A stretch of DNA of 64,000 nt, from positions 62,001-126,000 of the forward strand of contig NZ_JACRVF010000003.1 in the NCBI RefSeq assembly GCF_014306105.1, given 5' to 3'. Origin of the DNA: Pontibacter cellulosilyticus (GTDB taxonomy: Bacteria > Bacteroidota > Bacteroidia > Cytophagales > Hymenobacteraceae). This document shows, piece by piece, positions 21,305 to 29,404 of this stretch. The position numbers and the translations under genes were made by a program. The stretch's first letter is position 1; every line of letters starts with the position of its first letter. The notes beneath the pieces were generated by a model. The model searched no databases and was not told where the DNA came from. It saw only the letters and a program-made list of their open reading frames with translations.

Positions 21305-22303
21305 ATGAAAAGAGTTTTAGCAATAGCCTTGGTTGTTATCGCCGCAGTTGGACAAACGCTGGCGCAACAGAAACCGCAGCACACACAGTATGTGCTTAAT
21401 AATTACCTTACAAACCCTGCAGTAGGCGGCATAGAAAGCTATGCCGACCTGCGCAGCAGCTTCCGCAGCCAGTGGGTAGGCATAGAGGGAGCGCCACAAA
21501 CGTTTTATACTACGATACATGCACCGCTAGGCAAGCAGAGCAGTGGTTCGCCGAAGGCCAGGAAACCAAACACCTACGGCTTTTCGAAAAGAAGCAGCTA
21601 CAAAAAAACCATGCCGCACCACGGTGTGGGTGCTGTTATTCAAGTAGACAAGGCCGGACTATTGAAAGCCTCTACCCTGAACGGAAGCTATTCCTACCAT
21701 CTGCCACTGACGAATTACTTTACCCTATCAAGTGGTATTTCGGCAGGCTTAACGCAGTACAGTGTAAATACAGTAGAGGCAAACCCGAATGATCCGAATG
21801 ATCCTTACCTGACAACCACCGCGAAGCTTAACTCCACAAAGCTGGACCTGGGCCTGGGAATGTGGTTGTATACGCCGGACTTTTACATCGGTATTTCGGG
21901 GGCACAACTGGTAAAGAGCGGGTCAGATATTCAGGGCGATGAACCTAACCTGAGTTTGCAACCGCACTTTTATACGACTGCCGGTCTGCGTTTCCAGCCA
22001 AGCGAGGATCTGGCGCTGGTACCTTCGGTAATGGTGAAAGCCACCACCACCTCTGCCCCGGCCATAGACGTGAACCTGCGTGCGCTGTACAACCAGCAAG
22101 TATGGGGCGGCGTAACGTATCGCCACACAGATTCCTGGGCTGCCATGGCCGGTGTTAACCTGAATTACCTGCTGGACCTGAGCTACGCTTACGAAATGGC
22201 TACATCCAATTTAAAGCAGGCAACGGTGGGCACGCACGAAGTGGTGCTGGGAATAAAGCTGAACAACCGCAGAAAAGTAATTTGCCCGCAGTTTATGTGG
22301 TAA
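21305..22303 (+). CDS. PorP/SprF family outer-membrane protein, T9SS partner of the giant adhesin
   Basis: 332 residues, signal peptide about 1-20 (VGQTLA-Q), then the family's signature opening QKPQHTQYVLNNYLTNPAVGG and SFRSQWVGIEGAP, and a predicted beta-barrel with a terminal aromatic (QFMW). PorP/SprF proteins are T9SS-linked outer-membrane proteins; SprF is needed to put the CHU_C-tailed SprB adhesin on the surface in Flavobacterium johnsoniae. It starts 9 bases after the adhesin stop, so it is cotranscribed and probably dedicated to that adhesin. It resembles the second PorP/SprF gene of this window along its whole length. Confidence 0.93.
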   Translation: MKRVLAIALVVIAAVGQTLAQQKPQHTQYVLNNYLTNPAVGGIESYADLRSSFRSQWVGIEGAPQTFYTTIHAPLGKQSSGSPKARKPNTYGFSKRSSYKKTMPHHGVGAVIQVDKAGLLKASTLNGSYSYHLPLTNYFTLSSGISAGLTQYSVNTVEANPNDPNDPYLTTTAKLNSTKLDLGLGMWLYTPDFYIGISGAQLVKSGSDIQGDEPNLSLQPHFYTTAGLRFQPSEDLALVPSVMVKATTTSAPAIDVNLRALYNQQVWGGVTYRHTDSWAAMAGVNLNYLLDLSYAYEMATSNLKQATVGTHEVVLGIKLNNRRKVICPQFMW

Positions 22304-22373
22304 ACCCTAACTTATACTTATGACATTACCTTTACCCTAGTTCCTATTACCAATTATGAAAGCTAGTACAGAG

Positions 22374-22402
22374 GCCGGGGCAGATGCTCCGGCTTTTGCT
22401 TT
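22374..22402 (+). terminator. Terminator of the adhesin-PorP operon
   Basis: 8-bp stem GCCGGGGC/GCTCCGGC with one G-T pair (22374-22381 and 22386-22393), an AGAT loop and a T-rich tail. Confidence 0.8.
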
Positions 22403-22445
22403 TTATACTCGCCAACTGTTAATAGTGTTAGAAAGTATAAACCAT

Positions 22446-22453
22446 TACCTTTG
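22446..22453 (+). promoter_or_regulatory. -7 element TACCTTTG
   Basis: Exact match to TAnnTTTG, 30 bases before the ATG at 22484. It argues against the in-frame TTG at 22451, which lies inside the box, as a start. The -33 element is weak. Confidence 0.6.
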
Positions 22454-22483
22454 CAGCATCAACATCAGATAAAGTATAAACCT

Positions 22484-23023
22484 ATGAGTGCTAAAAGCTT
22501 TGAAATGCTGTTAGAGTTGGCTTTTGATACAGACAAGCCTGCAGTTTATGAAGAAGGCGCAGCCAATGCTTACCAGCAGTTTGAAAGAGCTTACAGAGAC
22601 GCTCAGGTAAAAGGAGGCAAGCCAACCGAGGAGTTAAACTTCAGGTTTGAGCGCCTGCGTTTAGGTGTGGCCATTGCCTTTGTAAAAGCTTTTATCCGGT
22701 TGTCCGAAAATGAAAAGAGCCATGAGGCACTTGAGGTTTTAGACAGTGCGCTAAAGGCTAAGAACACGCGTGAGATTGACAAGATCGTTCAGAAGCAGAT
22801 CGGTAAATTTGACCACCTGTACCACGAAATATTTGTGAACGAGCAGCGTGAATATATACTTGGCATGTTTGAGCGCACCCTGGATGCAGCCAGCAAAGAG
22901 GAACTGGACGAGCTGATTTTTGAAGGACTTGAGCTGCTGCCTGAAGTAGACTGGGATGCGAAAGATCACGGCGATGATGATGATAACGAGCCACTAGACG
23001 AGGAATTTCTAAAGAACCTTTAA
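22484..23023 (+). CDS. Acidic helical protein of unknown function
   Basis: 179 residues starting MSAKSFEMLLELAF. No signal peptide or membrane segment. It is predicted to be mostly alpha-helical, rich in Glu/Lys, and ends in a strongly acidic tail (DDDDNEPLDEEF). I do not recognise a domain. It has its own Bacteroidota promoter and is followed 22 bases later by the DUF2721 gene, so the two are probably cotranscribed. It sits between the two adhesin-PorP pairs, but nothing in the sequence ties it to export. The internal start is chosen because the -7 box overlaps the upstream alternative. Confidence 0.75.
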   Translation: MSAKSFEMLLELAFDTDKPAVYEEGAANAYQQFERAYRDAQVKGGKPTEELNFRFERLRLGVAIAFVKAFIRLSENEKSHEALEVLDSALKAKNTREIDKIVQKQIGKFDHLYHEIFVNEQREYILGMFERTLDAASKEELDELIFEGLELLPEVDWDAKDHGDDDDNEPLDEEFLKNL

Positions 23024-23045
23024 CGCCAACCCAGACAAGAGAAGT

Positions 23046-23456
23046 ATGGAAATTACGCTGACCACCCCAGCCCTTTTGTTTCCTGCCATATCGCTTTTGT
23101 TGCTAGCATACACCAACCGCTTTATTGCGCTGGCAAACCTTATCCGCAGCCTTAAACAACGCTACGCCTCTACACACAGCCACTTGGTGTACGGTCAAAT
23201 CAAGAACCTGCGCACACGGCTTATACTTATCCGTAACATGCAGGCCTTTGGCATCAGCAGCATTTTTGGCTGCGTAGCCTGTATGTTTATACTTTTTGCC
23301 GGCTACAGCACCGCTGGTAAATACCTGTTCGGTTTAAGTATGGTTTTGCTCATGTTCTCGCTGGCACTTGCCCTGCGCGAGATCCAGATTTCTGTAAACG
23401 CCCTTCAGCTGGAACTCGACGACCTGGAGGAGGAAAACGAGGAAAGAAGCAGGTAG
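23046..23456 (+). CDS. DUF2721 family small membrane protein
   Basis: 136 residues with three hydrophobic segments (about 8-30, 70-90 and 92-112), a basic stretch between the first two (LIRSLKQRY...LRTRLILIRNMQ) and an acidic C-terminal helix (LELDDLEEENEER). Length, topology and the N-terminal 'PALLFPAISLLLLAYTNRF' pattern fit DUF2721, a family without known function found in many Gram-negative bacteria. It follows the acidic helical gene by 22 bases, with no terminator between them. Confidence 0.75.
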   Translation: MEITLTTPALLFPAISLLLLAYTNRFIALANLIRSLKQRYASTHSHLVYGQIKNLRTRLILIRNMQAFGISSIFGCVACMFILFAGYSTAGKYLFGLSMVLLMFSLALALREIQISVNALQLELDDLEEENEERSR

Positions 23457-23752
23457 CGTTTCTTTCTTCATCGGCATATCTCCACTGCAAACATCTTAAG
23501 AGAAAGACTTTTCAATCTAACTGAGAGCTTAGTTAAATTTATTTTAGAGCAGCATAAACAGTACCATTTTATACTTGGCTGATTATCCTCAGCCTATACT
23601 TCCCCTCTAAACCCACACAATAAAGTATAAATTTTAAGAATAATAGTTATAAAAATAGCATCTTAAAACAGCCAAAGCAGTATAAGAAAATTTTCGGGTA
23701 AACCTCTGCTCTTATCTCGGGGTGGTGTTAGCTTATACTTAGCTGCAATAAA
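23457..23752. other. Intergenic region with four AAGTATA/TATACTT heptamers
   Basis: Nearly 300 bases without a gene. Copies of the heptamer lie at 23570-23576, 23595-23601, 23623-23629 and 23734-23740, in both orientations. The last is 12 bases before the next start codon. No clear -7 box or terminator was found. Confidence 0.6.
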
Positions 23753-26700
23753 ATGGCAAAACGTTTTTTACTGCTGTTATTACCTTTCTTTTTGTGCTTC
23801 ACAGCGTCTGCCACTCACATAGTTGGTGGGGAGTTTGAGCTACGCCATATTTCCGATAACAACTATAGGCTGTTCTTTAATTTATACTTCGACCAGGTAA
23901 ACGGCAGTCCCGGAGCAAGAGACATGGCCGTAAATGTCAATATTTTTGAGAAAGGGACTAATAGTTTTATCACCAGCATAAGGCTACCCTTCAGGTCAGA
24001 GTCTGCGATGAACTACACCAACGTAGGCTGTACCACCAGCGATATTAAAACAACGGTGATGCTATACTATGAAGATGTTTTCCTGGACCCAGCTATTTAC
24101 ACCAACGCTGCCGGATACTATGCTGTATGGGAACGCTGCTGCCGTAACAACACCGTTACAAACATATCAGAGCCGGGTTCTGCCGGTACCACATTTTACA
24201 TGGAGTTTCCGGCAGTAGTAAAAAACGGCAACGCTTTCAGAAACTCCTCTCCAAAGCTTTCGCCGCCACCTAACGACTATGCCTGTGTTGACGAATTGTT
24301 TTACTATAACTTCGGGAGCACCGATGCCGACGGAGACCAACTGGTTTATGACCTGGTTACTCCCCTAAACGGAAACAGCTCCCCCACCAGCATTATTCCG
24401 CCCCCAACCAGCGGCCCCTACCAGGAAATAAGTTGGCTGTCCGGATACTCTAAAGACCAGCAGATACAAGGTGACCCGGCAGTTACGATTGATGAAAAGA
24501 CCGGCAGGCTAACCGTGAAACCAGCCCATACAGGTTTATTTGTGTTTGGCGTACGCTGCCAGGAGTACAGAAACGGAGTAAAGATCGGAGAAGTACGACG
24601 TGACTTTCAATTGCTGGTGAAGGCCTGCCGAAAGAATGAAGATCCTATTGTATCGGCTATCACAGATGGCGCGGCTAAAACCTATAAAGAGGGAGAACTG
24701 ATCCGCATCACTCCCACAAGCTCACGCTGCATTAAAGTATACTTTACAGATCCCGATAAAGACGAGACGCTACGGCTAACAACAAAGCCAGTTAACTTTA
24801 ACAATAACTACTTCAGCTTTAAAGGCGTAACAACCGGCATGGTGAACACGGCAGGCGGAGAAAAAGTACTGGAAGCGTCGCTGTGCCTGGACAGGTGCTT
24901 TGACACTAAAGGACAAACTTACCTGCTTGACCTGATCGTGAGTGACAATGGCGACAATGGATGTGGCTTGCCCAAAACTGATACCCTGCGCCTAAGTATG
25001 GTGGTGGAACCGATGCCAGACAAACCACCGGGGCTTAGCTTTTCCACAAACAAAACAGTGTATACAGTAGATGCCGGTGATGTGCTAACGTTTGATGTAA
25101 CCGGACGCGACCCTGATAACGAAGAGGTAATCATCTCAGCACAGGGCAAGGGCTTTGATCTGAGCTCTCAGGGTATAACGTTTGATTCCAGAACTGGCGT
25201 TGGCACGATTACTTCTCCTTTTACCTGGCAGATAACCTGCGAAACTATAAAACAACCCAGTTACCAGATCGAGTTTAAGGTGGTGTCTCCTACCTGCGGC
25301 AACAATGTTACCAGAACAGAGATAGTCGAGATAAAGACAAAGCAATACAACATCACAAACAATACGGCATCTGCAGGCCAAACCATCTGTACTGGCGAAT
25401 CCCCCATCAGGCTAACCGGCAGTTTACCGGCGGGAGGCAACGCGCCTTATGTTTATACCTGGGAGATGAGTACCGCCGGCGCAAGCAACAGCTTTACCCC
25501 TGCACCGGGAGCAAACAACGCACAGCACTACAGCCCTCCGGCACTTACGCAAACAACCTGGTACAGAAGAAAAGTTACCTCCGGCCTTTGCACCGAAAGT
25601 ATAAGCGAGGCAGTCAAGGTCACAGTTAATGAATTGATCAGTAACAACGTAGTGTCGGGAGCTCAGACTATTTGTACCAACACTGCACCTGCCATACTTA
25701 CAGGCCAGAACCCAAGCGGCGGAAACGGCACTTATACTTATCGCTGGGAGTACAGCCACGAGAGTGAGAGCAGCGGCTTTAAACCTGCCCCCGGAACAAA
25801 TAATCAGCCGCAATATCAGCCTGGCGCCCTCACCCAAACAACCTGGTACAGAAGAGTGGCTATTTCTGACCCCTGTCCTGCTGTACCAAGCCAGGCTGTA
25901 AAGATTACAGTTGTGCCAGTAGTTACAGAGAACATCATTAGCGAAAGCCAACTGGTCTGCTATGACAAAACAACTAAACCACTGGCAGGCAATCAGCCAA
26001 AGGGCGGCACCGGCACTTATACCTATCGCTGGGAGTACAGCACCACCAGTGCTACCGCAGGGTTTGCCACTGCTCCAGGCAACAACACCGGCGCGACGTA
26101 TACCTCAGGACCTTTAACACAAAAGACCTGGTTCCGGAGAGTCGTAGGGTCGGCACCCTGCGAGAGCATTAGCAATGTTATACTTGCTACTGTAGATCCG
26201 CTACCTGATATTCCGCTTGCCAGAGGCGCCACTGTATGCCCTAACGAGACCGCAACAATTACGGCAAGCACACCTGTTTCGAGCTATAAACTGGAGTGGT
26301 ACGACCAGCCAACAGGCGGTGATCTACTACACACAGGCAGCTCTTACACAACACCTGCACTGGCTGCAAGTAAGGACTATTATGTGCAAACGGTTAACAG
26401 CAACGGTTGTGCCTGCTCCCCAAGAGTAAAGGTAACAGCCACGGTAGCGCCTCCCGCTGCTGATGCCGGCAAGGACAAGACCATTATTCAGGGCAAGCAA
26501 ACCGAACTGAGAGCAACAGGCGGCACTAAATTTTCATGGTCTCCGGCAGCTGGTTTATCAGATCCGAACATAGCAACCCCCGTGGCCAGCCCCCGGGAAA
26601 CGACAACTTATAAAGTAACCGTAACATCGGAGTATGGCTGCGTGTCTACTGATGAAGTAACTATTACTGTGCTGCCTCGCATAGAACCCACCAACGCCAT

Positions 26701-26941
26701 TACCCTAAACGGCGACAACGTGAATGATACCTGGCATATCCGGAACATAGAATATTACCCCAACTGTAAAGTAAAAGTGTTTACTCGCTGGGGCAACCTG
26801 ATCTACGATTCCAAAGGTTACCAGGAGCCATGGAACGGCATGCACAACGGTAAACCTCTGCCTATGGCTGCTTACTACTATGTTATTGATCTGGGAATGG
26901 AGGAAGAACCGATCTCAGGAAGTATAACCCTGATAAAGTAA
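23753..26941 (+). CDS. Second CHU_C-tailed T9SS surface protein
   Basis: 1062 residues with a signal peptide about 1-20 (TASA-THIVGGEF). The first 300 residues match the N-terminal region often found in gliding-motility-associated proteins (THxxGGxxE start, Cys pairs in WERCCRNN, then DADGDQLVYD). A cadherin-like stretch covers about 300-525. Three NNxI-type Ig modules start at about 530, 627 and 723, one Ig_7 module at about 818, and a PKD-like domain at about 903. The CHU_C export domain runs from about 977 to the end (TRWGNLIYDSKGY...PWNG). Its last two domains closely resemble those of the giant adhesin. A PorP/SprF gene starts 6 bases after the stop, giving a second adhesin-partner pair. 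The surface ligand is unknown. Confidence 0.9.
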   Translation: MAKRFLLLLLPFFLCFTASATHIVGGEFELRHISDNNYRLFFNLYFDQVNGSPGARDMAVNVNIFEKGTNSFITSIRLPFRSESAMNYTNVGCTTSDIKTTVMLYYEDVFLDPAIYTNAAGYYAVWERCCRNNTVTNISEPGSAGTTFYMEFPAVVKNGNAFRNSSPKLSPPPNDYACVDELFYYNFGSTDADGDQLVYDLVTPLNGNSSPTSIIPPPTSGPYQEISWLSGYSKDQQIQGDPAVTIDEKTGRLTVKPAHTGLFVFGVRCQEYRNGVKIGEVRRDFQLLVKACRKNEDPIVSAITDGAAKTYKEGELIRITPTSSRCIKVYFTDPDKDETLRLTTKPVNFNNNYFSFKGVTTGMVNTAGGEKVLEASLCLDRCFDTKGQTYLLDLIVSDNGDNGCGLPKTDTLRLSMVVEPMPDKPPGLSFSTNKTVYTVDAGDVLTFDVTGRDPDNEEVIISAQGKGFDLSSQGITFDSRTGVGTITSPFTWQITCETIKQPSYQIEFKVVSPTCGNNVTRTEIVEIKTKQYNITNNTASAGQTICTGESPIRLTGSLPAGGNAPYVYTWEMSTAGASNSFTPAPGANNAQHYSPPALTQTTWYRRKVTSGLCTESISEAVKVTVNELISNNVVSGAQTICTNTAPAILTGQNPSGGNGTYTYRWEYSHESESSGFKPAPGTNNQPQYQPGALTQTTWYRRVAISDPCPAVPSQAVKITVVPVVTENIISESQLVCYDKTTKPLAGNQPKGGTGTYTYRWEYSTTSATAGFATAPGNNTGATYTSGPLTQKTWFRRVVGSAPCESISNVILATVDPLPDIPLARGATVCPNETATITASTPVSSYKLEWYDQPTGGDLLHTGSSYTTPALAASKDYYVQTVNSNGCACSPRVKVTATVAPPAADAGKDKTIIQGKQTELRATGGTKFSWSPAAGLSDPNIATPVASPRETTTYKVTVTSEYGCVSTDEVTITVLPRIEPTNAITLNGDNVNDTWHIRNIEYYPNCKVKVFTRWGNLIYDSKGYQEPWNGMHNGKPLPMAAYYYVIDLGMEEEPISGSITLIK

Positions 26942-26947
26942 CAGCCT

Positions 26948-27952
26948 ATGAAATCAATTTATACTTTATTCTTCCTGCTTCTACTTTTCGGTACAGTTAG
27001 TGCCCAGCAGTTGCCGCAGCACACACAGTACACCCAGAACAACTTTCTGTTAAATCCTGCAGTGGCTGGCATCGAAAATTATATTGACCTGCGTACCAGT
27101 TACCGCACCCAATGGGTTGGGTTGGAAGGTGCCCCTACCAGTTTCTACACTAGCCTGCATTCCTCCATCAACAAAAACGACAGAAACACGAAACGTTATA
27201 GCCTGCGTAATGGAAGTGCTGGCAAAGGCTCAGGTGCTAATAAGAATAATCGTTTTTACATAAAGCCCCACCACGGAATAGGAGCCATTGCCCAGGTAGA
27301 TAAAGCAGGACTCCTGAACACATTTTCATTAAGTATGAGCTATGCTTACCATCTGCCCCTGACCAAAAACCTGAACATGTCGGCGGGTGTAACAGCAGGT
27401 TTTAAGCAGCTACGGCTAAACAGGAAAGCATTAGATGTTCTAACCCCTGAAGATCCTTTTCTTGCTGGTGATGCAGGGCACATGAATAAAGCTGACCTAG
27501 GAGTAGGCTTCTGGATTTACAGCTCGAACTTTTATGTGGGATTTTCGGGGATGCAACTTTTGAGGGGCGGAAAAGAAAATCCCGGTGCAGAGCCTTCCGC
27601 AGCACTTCAGCAGCACTATTATGCAACAGGCGGCATCAGGATAAGAGCATCAGAACTGATAACTGTTACTCCTTCTGTGATGGTGAAAACAGCTGAAAAT
27701 GGTCTTTCGATGGTGGATGCAAATGCAAAAGTAATCTACGGTGACCGTTTCTGGCTTGGCACCTCCTACCGCCACAACGATGCCCTTACCGGAACAGTCG
27801 GTTTTTACCTCAACCATATGCTCGACGTCAGCTATTCCTACGACATCACCACATCAGACCTGAACAGGGTAAGCGCCAATAGCCATGAAGTAGTAGTGGG
27901 GCTCAAGCTGAACAATAAACAGAAAGTGCTTTGTCCGAAATGGATCTGGTAA
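26948..27952 (+). CDS. PorP/SprF family outer-membrane protein, second copy
   Basis: 334 residues, signal peptide about 1-19 (GTVSA-QQ), then LPQHTQYTQNNFLLNPAVAG and SYRTQWVGLEGAP, and a barrel ending in KWIW. It is a full-length paralogue of the 21305-22303 product; the clearest difference is a variable loop at about 75-100 (basic, Ser/Asn/Gly-rich here). It is almost certainly cotranscribed with the CHU_C gene just upstream. By analogy with SprF it should help that protein reach the surface through T9SS. Two divergent copies next to two divergent adhesins suggests each barrel serves its own cargo. Confidence 0.92.
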   Translation: MKSIYTLFFLLLLFGTVSAQQLPQHTQYTQNNFLLNPAVAGIENYIDLRTSYRTQWVGLEGAPTSFYTSLHSSINKNDRNTKRYSLRNGSAGKGSGANKNNRFYIKPHHGIGAIAQVDKAGLLNTFSLSMSYAYHLPLTKNLNMSAGVTAGFKQLRLNRKALDVLTPEDPFLAGDAGHMNKADLGVGFWIYSSNFYVGFSGMQLLRGGKENPGAEPSAALQQHYYATGGIRIRASELITVTPSVMVKTAENGLSMVDANAKVIYGDRFWLGTSYRHNDALTGTVGFYLNHMLDVSYSYDITTSDLNRVSANSHEVVVGLKLNNKQKVLCPKWIW

Positions 27953-27958
27953 GTATAG

Positions 27959-27990
27959 TTGTGCTGCAAAGCGTTTATGCGCTACCTTTG
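27959..27990 (+). promoter_or_regulatory. Promoter of queA
   Basis: TTG at 27959-27961 and, 21 bases later, an exact -7 TACCTTTG at 27983-27990. The leader to the ATG at 28013 is about 20 bases, which supports that start over upstream in-frame codons. Confidence 0.65.
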
Positions 27991-28012
27991 CACTACGATT
28001 AACCGTTTTACC

Positions 28013-29224
28013 ATGACCGATCCAAAGAAGCTGGCCATCAAAGATTTTGTGTACGAGCTGCCAGACGAACGCATTGCTAAATTTCCGCTGCCCGAGCGCG
28101 ACCAGTCTAAATTGTTGCAGTACCACCAGGGCCAGATCTCAGATCATACTTTTACTGACCTGCCGCAGCTGCTGCCATCTCATACTTTACTCGTGTTTAA
28201 CGATACCAAAGTCGTTCAGGCAAGGCTGCTGATGCAGAAAGAAACGGGCGGGATTGTGGAGATATTTTGCTTGGAGCCTGTGGCCCCACACCGCGAGGTT
28301 CAGCTAGCTATGCAGCAAACCGGCAGCAGCACCTGGAAATGTCTGGTAGGTAATAATAAGCGCTGGAAAAGAGGCCCTGTAAAGCTACAGTTTGAAGGTG
28401 GCGAACTGCAGGCGGAGCGTGAGGCACAGCAGGAAGGCCATTTTCTTATCCGCTTCACTTGGACGCCTGCAGACTTAACTTTTGCAGAGGTGCTGGAGCA
28501 GTGTGGTAAGCTGCCTTTGCCTCCTTACCTTAACCGTGAGTTGACTGCTGAAGACCATACCCGCTACCAAACGATTTATGCGAATCAGCAAGGCGCCGTT
28601 GCTGTACCAACAGCAGGTCTGCATTTTACGGACAGGGTGATGGAGCAACTAAAGCTGCAAAGTATAGATACCGCTTACCTGACACTGCACGTAGGAGCCG
28701 GCACCTTCAAGCCAGTGAAAGCCGACACCATGGAAGCCCATGAAATGCACGCAGAGCAGCTGTTTATCTCAAAGGCTTTCTTAGAGAAGTTGCTACAGCA
28801 TCTAGGTAATCCAGTTATACCTGTGGGCACTACAAGTATGCGTTCTCTTGAAAGTCTTTACTGGTTAGGTTTTAAAGTATGGCAGCAACCAAACCTACCT
28901 GTACAGGAGCTGCACGTAACACAATGGCAAGCATACGAAAGTACAGAGTTGCCAACTGCTGAAGAAGTACTAACTGCGCTGCTGAAGTATATGGAGCAGC
29001 AGAATACTGATTACCTGCATGCCAGCACCCAGATCATCATAGCGCCGGGGTATACATTTAGAATATGCAACGGTTTGGTTACCAACTTCCATCAGCCTGA
29101 GAGTACGCTACTATTGTTGGTTTCAGCTTTGATTGGGGAGAACTGGCGCAAAGTATACCAGCATGCCATGGAGAATGATTACAGGTTTTTGAGTTATGGT
29201 GATAGTTCTTTGCTACTGCCGTAG
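28013..29224 (+). CDS. queA: tRNA preQ1(34) S-adenosylmethionine ribosyltransferase-isomerase
   Basis: 403 residues. QueA moves and isomerises the ribosyl part of S-adenosylmethionine onto preQ1 in the wobble position of tRNA, making epoxyqueuosine. Hallmarks visible: RIAKFPLPERDQSKLL near the N-terminus, FNDTKVVQARL, the conserved core GAVAVPTAGLHF, LHVGAGTFKPV with EAHEMHAE, the loop VGTTSMRSLES, and the C-terminal TNFHQPESTLL...RFLSYGD. The family is usually 340-410 residues, so this is full length. It stands alone between the PorP gene and a strong terminator; no other queuosine gene is in the window. Confidence 0.96.
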   Translation: MTDPKKLAIKDFVYELPDERIAKFPLPERDQSKLLQYHQGQISDHTFTDLPQLLPSHTLLVFNDTKVVQARLLMQKETGGIVEIFCLEPVAPHREVQLAMQQTGSSTWKCLVGNNKRWKRGPVKLQFEGGELQAEREAQQEGHFLIRFTWTPADLTFAEVLEQCGKLPLPPYLNRELTAEDHTRYQTIYANQQGAVAVPTAGLHFTDRVMEQLKLQSIDTAYLTLHVGAGTFKPVKADTMEAHEMHAEQLFISKAFLEKLLQHLGNPVIPVGTTSMRSLESLYWLGFKVWQQPNLPVQELHVTQWQAYESTELPTAEEVLTALLKYMEQQNTDYLHASTQIIIAPGYTFRICNGLVTNFHQPESTLLLLVSALIGENWRKVYQHAMENDYRFLSYGDSSLLLP

Positions 29225-29240
29225 AAACAAGATAAAAATA

Positions 29241-29281
29241 AAACAGCAAGGGCCACTTCTTCAAGTGGCCCTTGCTGTTTT
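29241..29281 (+). terminator. Strong terminator after queA
   Basis: Perfect 18-bp stem (29241-29258 and 29263-29280) with a CTTC loop. The arms begin AAACAG and end CTGTTT, a design shared with several other terminators in this window. Confidence 0.92.
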
Positions 29282-29400
29282 ATACATTTTGCTGGCTTGG
29301 GTTTGTAACCCATGTCTTACTTATAGTGTCGGATTTGAAACCCAACTGGGCCAGAGGCCCATACTATAGCTAGTCACGAGCGAAGACGCTCGCGCCATGA
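29282..29400. repeat. Intergenic hairpin cluster, probable interspersed repeat
   Basis: Contains GGGCC/GGCCC around 29349-29359 and a perfect 6-bp stem CGAGCG-AAGA-CGCTCG at 29377-29392. It does not code. A similar 'gcgagcgtct' phrase occurs inside the inverted-repeat element at 34381-34673. The second hairpin could also help terminate the convergent M28 gene. Confidence 0.4.
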
Positions 29401-29404
29401 GATT

